Assembly (NCBI GenBank): GCA_048213135.1 | Contig: PS015120.1 | Location: 54,743-118,742 of the forward strand | Length of the DNA stretch: 64,000 nucleotides | Source: Reclinomonas americana ATCC 50394 | Taxonomy: Eukaryota > Jakobida > Jakobea > Jakobida | Reading direction: 5' to 3' | Notes under the pieces: generated by a model | The model's input: only the letters and a program-made list of their open reading frames with translations | Told to the model about the DNA's origin: nothing | The model's database searches: none | Shown: piece after piece, positions 10,511 through 22,183 of the stretch | Layout: each line of letters begins with the position of its first letter | How positions within the stretch are numbered: the first letter of the stretch is position 1 | Made by a program: the position numbers and the translations under genes

Positions 10511-13040
10511 TCAAAACCTAATGGCTCGCATGAGTTCGGGCTCGATCATCAGCTCATCCTCCTCATCCGCCACTCGCTGCTGCAAATCCTCAGTGGACAC
10601 AAAATGTCTCGAACCTCGCTTGACCACCATCCGCCGCGCAAGAACAGGCGACATGAGGCGCTCGCTCAGCTGCTGCTCCGACATTGTATTGACATTGATG
10701 TCTGTACAACTAGTGGGTGAGCGCGCTTATCACACAGGTCTCTCCAGTTCACCAACACACCGACAAAGTTGCGCTCGAGCAGAGGGCCGATGATGAATCC
10801 GAAAAACAGACTCATGTTTCTCGAGTCCACCAGGAATGCGTTGGGTGGCAGTGATGCGTCCAGGTGTGGATGCGGCCGCACGACAAGCAGACCGAACCAG
10901 AAGTTCTGCGCCACGTCACAAACCACTCTTCACAGATACAGATACACACGCATGTGTGCGACGAAACTGTACACGATCGCGCAACGCGCAATAACGTCTC
11001 TTTTTGCTCTTGCGGCATGTCTTTGAATCTCAGTGAAGAATTCTGGCGCACGAACCGTCGCAGCTCGTCCGCTGCTGCCAGCACATCGTCTTCACCCTCA
11101 AATCGAAGTCGTGGGAGTGATACGCGCGTTCCATCAATCAGTAGGCAAGGCTGCAAAGAGAACAGGAGAAACAACCCATCAGCAATCAGTTGCCACCGTC
11201 AATATGTGCGCGCGCGTCTGGCAAAAACGCACCAAAAACGCCTTCGCGTACTCTTTGATCAATATTTCGACACTCAGCAGGGTGGTCCATGTCCGCTTGA
11301 CTTGAAATGTCATGTATCCCTGTTGCAGGTAGGTGATGAGTGTAGCTGAATGCAAAACACATGCTCTCCGCACGCAACTGCCTCAGTGATGATCAACGAA
11401 TCCGCAGCACATGCCCTGTCTTGCGTCTGAAGAACGACTCGCTGAGGGATGTACATGTCGAGATCGACATCCTGTGTGTCATCGCGCAACAACCAGACGA
11501 TTGGATATCACAAAACACTCGCGAGAACAGATCAAGTCACGTACTGTGAGGTCAACGGTCATTCTTCGAACGCCCACAGCAGTGTCGGCGCCAATCTGGA
11601 AACAATCTTCGAAACGCCTTGATGTCGGCGATAGAATGGCACCCGATAGCACGTCACTGAGCTGCACATCACTGGAATCGGGATACGACAGCTTGACGGC
11701 GAGACCGCGTGCACACGCATCCTCAAAGTCACGATCTGTCCACTCGGCCGCTCGTAGGCTGAGAAGTTTGTCCTTGAAATTGGTCGCTCTCAACATCGAC
11801 AACGGGTATACTGGGTAATATACTTGTCGGCCCAACTGCGTGAGATCTGCGTGTCAGATACAGATACATCGGGTTCGTGTAACTACGCAAGCCATATCCA
11901 TACCAATTGTGCTTGGTGACATGCAACAAGGCCACCCGACACCGCATCACTGAACTTGATCTGCGTGTCTGCTTGCAACACTACGACTGCATCCAGCGTC
12001 ACCAGCGGACGTGCAGACAGCTCAAGCAGTCGCACGTCATTGAGATTAGTGACGCTGTAACCCACATTGCGAAGCTTGTTCTGCACCGCCTCCGCAAAAT
12101 CGCTGTTCTCATCCACAAAATCTGCATGCAGATATTCGAAGCGCGTACGTACGTGCAGGCATGCAAGTTGCGAGTGAGACCGTGCCAACAAGCGTGCGCG
12201 TGGAAGGTAGAATGTCCTCACCGCGTTCAGGATTGCAGCTGGCAACAACCAATAACAAAGCCTCAACACACCGCGGAAGACCGCCAACACCAGCCATGAC
12301 TCGACGAAGCGCGACACTTGTCCGCCACTTGTTGGCCCATGCTGGGTGCCTTTCTCGTACGGTGGCATCCACAAACTCATCGACATGCTCGCTCCGCAAC
12401 AGGGGAAGAGGAACCTCACAATAAGGATGACTCGATCGGCGAAAGATGTCTTCGAGCGTGGTCAACACCAGGGTGGAGCATGCCACAAGCACCGTGTCGT
12501 TAATGCCGGCGGGTGGCAGACAAAGAGATCCACCAAGCTGCACCATCACGCGATTGAGATCTCCTGCAATAACGAAGAGAGAACGGTCAGGAAACATGGC
12601 AATCTCTTCACGAAGTATCTGAGTCAAGATGCCTCACCACTTGCTTGTGCCACTTTCAGGCACTCATCCACGAGAATCAACACAACCAGGTCATCGTCCG
12701 GAGACATGTCTGAGGAGAAAATGGGATGAGATCATACGAGAGCACGAGCGCTAGCTGCAGGCTATAAACAATGAGCACACTTGCCTGATTGGTGGCGTGC
12801 GTCGCGGATCACCGCCCGGATGGCATCGTCAATGGGCACATCACCGTCGTCGACCAAGGACAACTTCCGGTACTCTTTGACCCACTGGACGAAGCGCACA
12901 GCGCCAAACCACGCGTGGAGAATGCGTAAACCAATACAAGGAACCTGAGAGGCCATCTCACTTGGCGTCAGCTCGTCACCACTGCCGAAGGTGATTGGAA
13001 TCTGCAGCGCATGAAGTCAGCAACAGATCGTCAAGTGGTT

Positions 13041-13082
<42 letters not shown>

Positions 13083-14197
13083 GTCACACGGCCACTATGC
13101 AGTGCATCGCGTAATCTCCGTAGCGGTGCCGCGGTTAACGGCGATCTGACAACCAGATACTCATCGATTCCATGTTCAAGCAACTCTCCCAGCTCGTCCA
13201 ACAGGCGAGACTTGCCAGTTCCAGGCCCACCTCCAACGACCACAAACGGATGCAAGTTGCGATCTTGAACCGCCTGCATTTCAATGTGCTTGGCAAGCAC
13301 TCGCAACACCTCGTGTGGAATACTTCGATACACGAGTGGCATGTGGGCACGAGTGAACTGTACAAACAGTGAGGCGAGCGTGCAAGCAGAGATTGCAGAC
13401 GCAGCAGCGCACCCGCTTGGGTGGGCGATTAAAACGGCGATCACTGGCGTCCCTGATCAGCGGGCGTTCTCGAGGCACTGCAGCTTGTTTCTCCATGCGA
13501 GAGATGATGGTGCCAATCTCGTCGACTGTGGTACGGAATAAGTGAGGAGGAGATTGAGTGTGCAAACAGCGGTCTGGCAACACTACCTCCTGTTCGTTGA
13601 CGCTTGCGATCGTCGTCGCCTTCAACATCAGGGGACGCTACTCGTTTGCCTGCAATGCTGCACGAATGTGTAAGCGAGAGTGGGAGTGGAAAGGGAGAGC
13701 AGATGAGTGCCGAAAACACACTCACCGATCGCGACGGCCTAGAGCTGCACTCCAAGATCCTGAGGCGCCAGCTGCAGAGCCGGCCTCGGCGGCAGCAGCA
13801 TTCTGTCATGCAAGTGTAATGAGATTGATTGTGTCAATCATTCAATGCACGCACGCACACACACACACACACACACACGAACCGCCTGCCAAACCGACAG
13901 CTGCTTCATCAAGCGGGCCACCTTCTGCTTCTTGGTCTCTCGTTTGACAACCAAGTTGGCCTTGAGGAGCAGCCAGTCGATTCCCCTCTCGGTGAGTCGC
14001 ACCTCCAACTCTTGTGCGTTCCACAACGCGGGATTCCACACAAACTCCAACGACCTTTCGTCCATAGATTCCTTCTTCCTGAGGTGCCGGGGTCCAAGCT
14101 CCCCCAGTGCACCGCCGAGTCGTGACGTGATGGACGCGATGTCGTCGATGTCCATCGTGAACGTGATGTGATGCGTACAGTAACGGAAATAACGCAT
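10511..14197 (-). CDS. Crinkler/RHS-like P-loop NTPase, tandem copy 1 (complete)
   Basis: About 15 exons, intact from ATG (14197, or in-frame 14155) to TGA 10511-10513. Resolved exons include 13803-13726, 13657-13587, 13525-13413, 13357-13082, 13001-12785, 12709-12638, 12563-12222, 12121-11904, 11835-11545, 11471-11361, 11319-11233, 11150-~10980, 10905-10761 and 10701-10511. Domains: a basic N-terminal header; a linker with an NLS-like DRKRQR; a P-loop GGGPGTGKS (Walker A) at about 13180; LVVLILVDE (Walker B) at about 12675; a GGLPR 'GG-PR' arginine element at about 12280 typical of the Crinkler/RHS NTPases; then a C-terminal part with AADSLIIT...FQVKR, a possible D...QxK nuclease-like pair. 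Family knowledge: such NTPase-nuclease fusions are mobile-element-derived effectors or conflict proteins. Family membership is inferred from motifs and architecture; the substrate is unknown. Confidence 0.75.
13043..13081. repeat. (CA)n microsatellite in intron of NTPase copy 1
   Basis: A perfect CA run lies just downstream (gene sense) of the Walker A exon. The homologous intron of copy 2 holds a CA run more than twice as long and copy 3 a short, interrupted one. A second CA run sits in intron 1 at 13850-13879. Confidence 0.9.
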
Positions 14198-14390
14198 TTC
14201 ATCGTCTGTCGGATGAAGGCGTGTTTACAAAATAAAAAACTTCTATTCGATGAACTTATGCGCGCCACGCAGCGGGCATGAAAGTCAAACGCAACGATTG
14301 CTTTGGCGCGTGCAGACCCGTCTCGTTTGTCAACTCCTCCGCATCTCAATCGATCGCGCGCGACCACATCTTCTATCGCCCACAGCGCCG

Positions 14391-14500
14391 CTGCCATCGT
14401 CTTACGAGAGAAACGATCGTCGTCCTCGTCCTCGTCCTCGTCGACATCGTCGATTCGACTGCAGCATTGTAATCGCTGAAATTGGACGCACTCGCGATGT
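14391..14500 (-). pseudogene. Relic of the Gln-rich gene 5' coding region between NTPase copies 1 and 2
   Basis: This stretch aligns by eye with 10095-10200, the acidic/NLS start of the Gln-rich gene: CGATCGTCGTCCTCG, CGTCGAxTCGA, CAGCAT and CTGAAAxT recur in the same order. On the minus strand it reads DDVDEDEDEDDDRFSR against DDVDEDAGESEDDDRPSR. The following 14500-14620 resembles 10400-10525. It shows that the duplicated unit carried flanking DNA including part of the neighbouring gene. The frame is not preserved and there is no Gln tract. Confidence 0.6.
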
Positions 14501-14602
14501 TGCAATGTGGATGAACATCGCAGCGCGTCTCATTTATGATCACCACTGTCACGTAAGCGGTGTCACCGCAGTCACCTACATCGGTCACAAACGAACAGAA
14601 CG

Positions 14603-17188
14603 TCAAATGCGAATGGCTTGCATGAGGTCCGGCTCGATCATCAGCTCATCCTCCTCATCCGCCACTCGCTGAAGCAAGTCCTCAGTGGACACAAAATGTC
14701 TCGAACCACGCTTGACCACGATCCGCCGCGCAAGAACAGGCGACATGAGGCGCTCGCTCAGCTGCTGCTCCGACATTGTGTTGACATTGATGTCTGTACA
14801 ACGAGTGGGTAAGCGCGCTCGCCCATCAGAGAGATCTATCGAGTTCGCCAACTCACCGACAAAGTTGCGCTCGAGCAGAGGGCCAATGATGAATCCGAAA
14901 AACAGACTCATGTTTCTCGAGTCCACCAGGAATGCGTTGGGTGGCAGTGATGCGTCCAGGTGTGGATGCGGCCGCACGATAAGCAGACCAAACCAAAAGT
15001 TCTGCACAGCACGACACGCCAGGCACAAGTCACAAACCACTCTTCACAGATAGATACAGACACACACGCATGCAAGCGACGAAACTGTACACGATCGCGC
15101 AACGCGCAATAACGTCTCTTTCTGCTCTTGCGGCATGTCTTTGAATCTCAGTGAAGAATTCTGGCGTACGAACCGTCGCAGCTCGTCCGCTGCTGCCAGC
15201 ACATCGACTTCACCCTCAAATCGAAGTCGTGGGAGTGAAACGTGCGTTCCATCGATCAGTAGGCAAGGCTGCAAAGAGAAAAAAACACAAGCCCGTCAGC
15301 AACCAGTTGCCACCGTCGACATGCGTACGTGCGCGTCTGGCGAAAACGCACCAAAAACGCCTTCGCGTACTCGTCCAACATTGTTTCGACACTCAACACT
15401 TTGGACCATACCCGCTTCACTTGAAACGTCATGTATCCCTGTTGCGGAGGGGTGACGAAAGTGAGACAACTTGCGCAGCGGCAACGCCAAAACACATGCT
15501 CTCCACACGCAGCTGCCTCTGTGATGATCAACGAATCCGCAGCACATGCCCTGTCTCGCGTCTGAAGAACGACTCGCTGAGGGATTTCAAGATCGATATC
15601 CTGCGTGTCGCAGCAGTGCAACAACCAGGCGATTGGATATCACAAAACACTCGCGAGAACAGATCAAGTCACGTACTGTGAGGTCAACGGTCATTTTTCG
15701 AACACCCACAGCAGTGTCGGCGCCAATCTGGAAACAATCTTCGAAACGCCTTGATGTCGGCGATAGAATGGCACCCGATAGCACGTCACTGAGCTGCACA
15801 TCACTGGAATCGGGATACGACAGCTTGACGGCGAGACCGCGTGCACACGCATCCTCAAAGTCACGATCTGTCCACTCGGCCGCTCGTAGGCTGAGAAGTT
15901 TGTCCTTGAAATTGGTCGCTCTCAACATCGACAACGGGTATACTGGGTAATATACTTGTCGGCCCAACTGCGTGAGATCTGCGTGTCAGATACAGATACA
16001 TCGGGTTCGTGTAACTACGCAAGCCATCTCCAAACCAATTGTGCTTGGTGATAAGCGGCAACGCCACTCGACACCGCATCACTGAACTTGGTCGTCGTTC
16101 CGGCCTGCAGCACTACGACTTCATCCAGCGTCAACAGCGGACGTGCAGACAGCTCAAGCAGTCGCACGTCATTGAGATTAGTGACGCTGTAACCCACACC
16201 GCGAAGCTTGTTCCGCACCGCCTCCGCAAAATCGCTGTTCTCATCCACGAAATCTGCATGCAGATATTCGAAGCGCGTACGTACGTGCATGCATGCAAGT
16301 TGCGAGTGAGACCGTGCCAACAAGCGTGCGTGTGGAAGGTAGAATGTCCTCACCGCGTTCAGGATCGCAGCTGGCAACAAGTGATATCAAAGCCTCGGCA
16401 CACCGCGGAAGACCGCCAACACCAGCCATGACTCGACGAAGTGCGACACTTGTCCGCCACTTGTTGGCCCACGCGGGGTGCGTTTCTCGTACGGTGGCAT
16501 CCACAAACTCATCGACATGCTCGCTCCGCAACAGGGGAAGAGGAACTTCACAGTAAGGATAACTCGACTGGCGAAAGATGTCTTCGAGCGTGGTCAACAC
16601 CAGGGCGGAGCATGCCACTAATACCGTGTCGTTGATGCCGGCGGGTGGCAAACATAGTGATCCGCCAAGCTGCACCATCATGCGATTGAGATCTCCTGCA
16701 ACGGTGAAGAGGGAACGGTCAGCAAACACGGCAATCTTTTGGAAAAATGTCTGAGTCATGATGCCCCTCACCACTTGCTTGTGCCACTTTCAGGCACTCA
16801 TCCACGAGAATCAACACAACCAGGTCATCGTCCGGATCCATGTCTGAGGAGAAAATGGGGTGAGATCATACGAGAGCACGAGCGCTAGCTGCAGGCTATA
16901 AACAATGAGCACACTTGCCTGACTGGCGACGTGCGTCGCGAATCACAGCCCGGATGGCATCGTCAATGGGCACATCACCGTCGTCGACCAAGGACAACTT
17001 CCGGTACTCTTTGACCCACTTCATGAAGCGCACAGCGCCAAACCACGCGTGGAGAATGCGCAGACCAATGCAAGGAGTGTGAGAGGCCAACTCTGTTGGC
17101 GTCAGCTCGTTACCACTGTTGAAGGTGATCGGAATCTGCAGCGCGCGCATGAAGTCAGCAACAGATCGTCAAGTGGTTCTCACACACG

Positions 17189-17286
<98 letters not shown>

Positions 17287-18418
17287 GTCACACGGCCACT
17301 ATGCAGTGTGTCGCGCAATTTCCGAAATGGTGCCGCGACTGATCCGCTTGCCAGAAGATACTCATCGATTTCATGTTGAAGCAGCTCTCCCAGCTCGTCC
17401 AGTAAGCGAGATTTGCCGGTGCCAGGTCCACCTCCGACGACGACAAACGGATGCAAGTTGCGATTTTCTTCCCCGGCCGTCTGCATTTCAATGTGCGTGG
17501 CAAGCACTCGCAACACCTCGTGTGGAATACTTCGATACACGAGTGGCATGTCGGCACGAGTGAACTGTACAAACAGTGAGGCGAGCGTACAAGCGGAACA
17601 CAAGACGCAGCAGCTCACCCGCTTGGGTGGGCGATTAAAACGGCGATCACTGGCGTCCCTGATCAGCGGACGTTCGAGAGGTGCTAATGCTTGTTTCTCC
17701 ATGCGAGAGATGATGGTGCCAATCTCGTCGACTGTGGTACGGAATAAGTGAGGAGGAGCTTGAGTGTGCAAACAGCGGTCTGGCAGCACTACCTCCTGTT
17801 CGTTGACGCTTGCGATCATCGTCGCCTTCAAGATCAGGGGAAGCTTCTCGTTTGCCTAGGCCTGCAATGCTGCACGAACGTGTAAGCGAGAGTGGGAGTG
17901 GAAAGTGGAGAGCAGATGAGTGCCGAATGTACACTCGCCGATGGCCTTCAGCTGGATTCCCAGAACCTGAGGCGCCAGCTGCAGAGCCGGCCTCGGCGGC
18001 AGCAGCAGCATTCTGTCATGCACGTGTAATGAGATTGATTGTGTCAATCATTCAATGCACGCACGCACGCACGCACGCACATACACACACGAACCACCTG
18101 CCAAACCGACAGCTGCTTCATCAAGCGGACCACCTTCTGCTTCTTGGTCTCCGATTTCTTGACACTCAAGTTGGCCTTGAGGAGCAGCCAGTCGATTCCT
18201 CTCTCGGTGAGTCGCTCCTCCAACTCTTTTGCGTTCCACAACGCGGGATTCCACACGAACTCCAACGACTGTTCATCCATTGCCTGCTTCTTCTTCAGCT
18301 TGAAGTGCTCGGGCCCAAGCTCGTTTAGCGAGCGACGAAGATGTGTCGTGATGGACGCGATGTCGTCGGCGTCCATCGTGAACGTGACGTGATACGTACA
18401 GTAACGGGAATAACGCAT
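14603..18418 (-). CDS. Crinkler/RHS-like P-loop NTPase, tandem copy 2 (complete)
   Basis: The exon plan matches copy 1, with ATG at 18418 (or 18376) and TGA at 14603-14605. Walker A GGGPGTGKS lies near 17415 and Walker B LVVLILVDE (following DPDDD) near 16815. The GGLPR element is retained, and the C-terminal AADSLIIT...FQVKR pair is retained near 15440-15540. The exon-6 donor is GC (CAG|GCAAGT), as in the other copies. Exon 2 uses a different donor (GT|GTACAT), which keeps the phase. Its intron after the Walker A exon contains the longest CA run in the window (17192-17284). A tract of about 323 bp (15705-16027) looks identical to copy 1, while flanking parts differ at several percent. No disabling change was seen, so it is probably functional. 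Gene-to-gene spacing to copy 3 is only about 70 bp (18419-18487). Confidence 0.75.
17192..17284. repeat. (CA)n microsatellite in intron of NTPase copy 2
   Basis: An essentially pure CA run of roughly 46 units, in the same intron position as the run at 13043 in copy 1. Intron 1 of this copy has instead a GCAC-type run at 18057-18090. Confidence 0.9.
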
Positions 18419-18487
18419 TCATCGTCTGTCTGATGAAGGAGTGCGTGTTTACAAAAACATATGCGCGCCACGCAGCAGGCATGAAAG

Positions 18488-21400
18488 TCAAAACCTAATG
18501 GCTCGAATGAGGTCCGGCTCGATCATCAGCTCATCCTCTTCATCCGCCACTCGCTGCTGCAAGTCCTCAGCGGAAACAAAATGTCTCGAACCTCGCTCGT
18601 ACACTATCCGTCGAGCAAGAACAGGCGACATGAGGCGCTCGCTCAGCTGCTGCTCCGACATTGTGTTGACATTGATGTCTGCACGACGAGTGGGTAAGCG
18701 CGCTCGCCCATCAGAGTGGTCTCTCGAAGACGCCAACACACCGACAAAGTTGCGCTCGAGCAGAGGGCCGATGATGAATCCAAAAAACAGGCTCATGTTC
18801 CTCGAGTCCACCAGGAATGCGTTGGGTGGCAGTGATGCGTCCAGGTGCGGATGCGGCCGCACGACAAGCAGACCAAACCAAAAGTTCTGCACAGCACGAT
18901 ACGCCAGGCACAAGTCACAAACCACTCTTCACAGATACAGATACACACGCATGTGTGCGACGAAACTGTACACGATCGCGCAACGCGCAATAACGTCTCT
19001 TTTTGCTCTTGCGGCATGTCTTTGAATCTCAGTGGAAAATTCCGGCGCACGAACCGTCGCAGCTCGTCCGCTGCTGCCAGCACATCGTCTTCACCCTCAA
19101 ATCGAAGTCGTGGGAGTGAAACGCGCGTTCCATCGATCAGCAGGCATGACTGCAAAGAGAATAACAAACAAGCTCATCAGCAATGAGTTATCACACTCGA
19201 CATGTGCGCGCGCGTCTGGCGAAAACGCACCAAAAACGCCTTCGCGTATTCGTTCAACATTGTCTCGACACTCAGCAGCTTGGTCCATGTCCGCTTGACT
19301 CGAAACGTCATGTATCCCTGTTGCAGGTGAGTGATGAGTGTGGCTGAATGCAAAACACATGCTCTCCGCACGCAACTGCTTCAGTGATGAGCAACGAATC
19401 TGCAGCACACGTCCTGTCGACGTCTCGCGTCTGAAGAACGACTCGCTGAGGGATTTCAAGATCGATATCCTGCGTGTCGCAGCAGTGCAACAATTGCAAC
19501 CAGGCGATTGGATACCACAAAACACTCGCGAGAACAGATCAAGTCACGTACTGTGAGGCCAATGGTCATTTTTCGAACGCCCACAGCAGTGTCGGCGCCG
19601 ATCTGGAAACAATCTTCGAAACGCCTTGATGTCGGCGATAGAATGGCACCCGATAACACGTCACTCAGCTGCACATTGCTGGAAGCGGGATACGACAGCT
19701 TGACGGCCAGACCACAGGCACACGCATCCTCAAAGTCACGATCTGTCCACTTGGCCGCTCGAAGGCTGAGAAGATTGTCTTCGGCATCATCCGCTGCCGT
19801 CAACATCAACAACGGATACGTTGGGAAGTATACTCGTTGGCCCGACTGCATGAGATTTGTGTGTTAGTTACGTTGGACTCGTGTAACGACGCAAGCCATC
19901 GCCAAACCAATTCTGCTTCGTGATAGGCAATAAGGCCACACGACACTGCATCACTGAACTTGGTCGTCGTGCCTGCTTGCAGCACTACGCTTGCACCAAG
20001 CGCCAATAGCGGGCGTGTAGACAGCTCAAGCAGTCGCACGTCATCGAGACTGGTGAGGCTATAGCCCACGCTGCGGAGCAGCATATTTCGCACCAGCGGT
20101 GCAAAACTTCTGTTTTCATTGACGAAATCTGCTTGCAGATATTCGAAGTGCACACGTGCGTGCAGGCATGGAAGTCGTGAGTGACGAAACTATGCAGACA
20201 AGCGTGCGTGTGGAAGGTAGCATGTCCTCACCGCGTTCAGGATTGCAGCTGGCAACAACCGATAACAAAGCCTCGGCACACCGCGGAAGACCGCCAACAC
20301 CGGCCATGACTCGACGAAGCGCGACACATGTCTGCCACTTGTTGGCCCACGATGGGTGCGTTTCACGTATGGTGGCATCCACAAACTCATCGACATGCTC
20401 GCTCCGCAACAGGGGAAGAGGAACCTCACAGTAAGGATGACTCGACTGGCGAAAGATGTCTCCGGACCCGAGCGTGGTCAGCACCTGGGCGGAGCATGCC
20501 ACAAGCACCATGTCATGGATGCCGGCGGGTGGTGAGCATAGTGATCCGCCAAGCTGCGCCATCATGCTATTGAGATCTCCTGTAGCGGTGAAGAGGAAAC
20601 GGTCAGAAAACATGGCAATCTTTTCACAAGTGTTGGAATCAAGATGCCTCCTCACCACGAGCTTGCACCACTTTCAGGCACTCATCCACGAGAATCAACA
20701 CAACCAGGTCATCGTCCGGAGACATGCCTGAAGCAAAGTGGGATGAGATCAGCTGCAGGCTACAAAACAGTAAGCACACTTGCCTGATTGGCGACGCGCG
20801 TCGCGGATCACCGCCCGGATGGCGTCGTCAACAGGCACATCACCGTCACCGACCAAGGACAATTGCAACTTTCGGTACTCTTTGACCCACTCAGCAAAGC
20901 GCACAGCGCCAAACCACGAGTGGAGGATGCGCAGGCCGATGCAAGGAATGTGAGAGGCCAACTCTCTTGGCGTCAGCTCGTCACCACTGTTGAAGGTGAT
21001 GGGGATCTGCAGTGCATGATCATGAAGTCAGCAACAGAATGAAAAGTATGTTTTACACACGCACACACACACGCACACGCACCGTCACTCGGCCACTGTG
21101 TAGTGCGTTGCGCAATTTCCGAAACGGTGCCGCGGCACGCAGCGATCCTCTTGCAAGTAGAAACTCATCGATTTCATGTTCAAGCAGCTCTCCCAGCTCG
21201 TCCAGCAAGCGAGACTTGCCAGTACCTGGTCCACCTTCGACGACGACAAACGGATGCAAGTTGCGATCTTGTACCGCCTGCATTTCAATGTGCTTTGCAA
21301 GCATTGACAGCACATCGGGTGGAATGCGTCGATGCACGAGTGGCATGTCGGCACGGGTAAACTATGCAAACAGTGAGTCGTGCGTCCAAGCAGAGATTGC

Positions 21401-21867
21401 AGACGTGACAGCGCACCTGCTTGGGTGGATCATTGAGACGACGAGATCTGGCGCCCCTGATCAGCGGACGCTCTAGAGGTGCTAACGCTTGTCTCTCCAT
21501 GCGAGAAATGATGGTGCCAATCTCGTCGACTGTGGTACGGAATAATTAGTGAGGAGGAGGTTGAGTGTGCAAACGGCGGTCTCGCAACGCTACCTCCCGT
21601 TCGTTGACGCTTGTGATCGTTGTCGTCATCAAGATCAGCGGAGGCCTCTCGTTTGCCTGCGACACTGCATGATCATGATTATGTAAGGTGCACGTGAAAG
21701 TGGTGGGGGTGCAGAAAACACACTCACCGATCGCGACGGCCTTGAACTGGATCCCCAGATCCTGAGGCGCCAGCCGCAGAGCCGGCCTCGCGATCGGAGG
21801 CAGCAGCATTCTGTCGTGATCATGCAAGTGTGATGAGATTGTACATGTGACAATCGATCAATGCACG

Positions 21868-21924
<57 letters not shown>

Positions 21925-22183
21925 CGCCCGCCACGCCGACTGCTGGTCCATCAACCGGGTCACCTTCTGCTTCTTGGTCTCTTGTATGACAATCAAGTTG
22001 GCCTTGCGGAGCAGCAAGTCGAGTCCCCTCTCGGTGAGTCGCTCCAACTCTTTAGCGCCCCACAACGCGGGGTTCCGCACAAGCTCCAACGCCATTTTAT
22101 CCATGACCCTCTTCTTTGAAGTGCCTTTGCTCGCTCTCCTCACTTTACAGAAGAAATGCGAGCACTCCCGCTCGCAAGAAACT
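18488..22183 (-). CDS. Crinkler/RHS-like P-loop NTPase, tandem copy 3 (5' end in gap)
   Basis: Same exon plan, ending at TGA 18488-18490. The first exon is lost in the gap that begins at 22184. What is visible of the header (KRVMDKMALELV...ALWGAKELERLTERGL) is the most diverged of the three. Walker A is EGGPGTGKS (near 21215), Walker B LVVLILVDE (near 20710), and the GC donor after exon 6 is kept. In the C-terminal region the candidate catalytic FQVKR of copies 1 and 2 reads FRVKR here (about 19295), so a nuclease-like site, if real, may be altered. The open frame and splice sites remain intact, which argues against simple decay. The short interrupted CA run at 21055-21082 marks the same intron as in the other copies, and a longer one (21861-21923) lies in intron 1. 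Confidence 0.7.
21861..21923. repeat. (CA)n microsatellite in intron 1 of NTPase copy 3
   Basis: A CA run preceded by GCAC units. The homologous intron in copies 1 and 2 carries shorter CA or GCAC runs, so the site is a conserved but length-variable microsatellite. Confidence 0.9.

Noticed and set aside
13043-21923. Regularly spaced CA repeats as a CRISPR-like array
   Set aside because: The units are dinucleotide microsatellites in eukaryotic introns, and the spacing reflects gene duplication.
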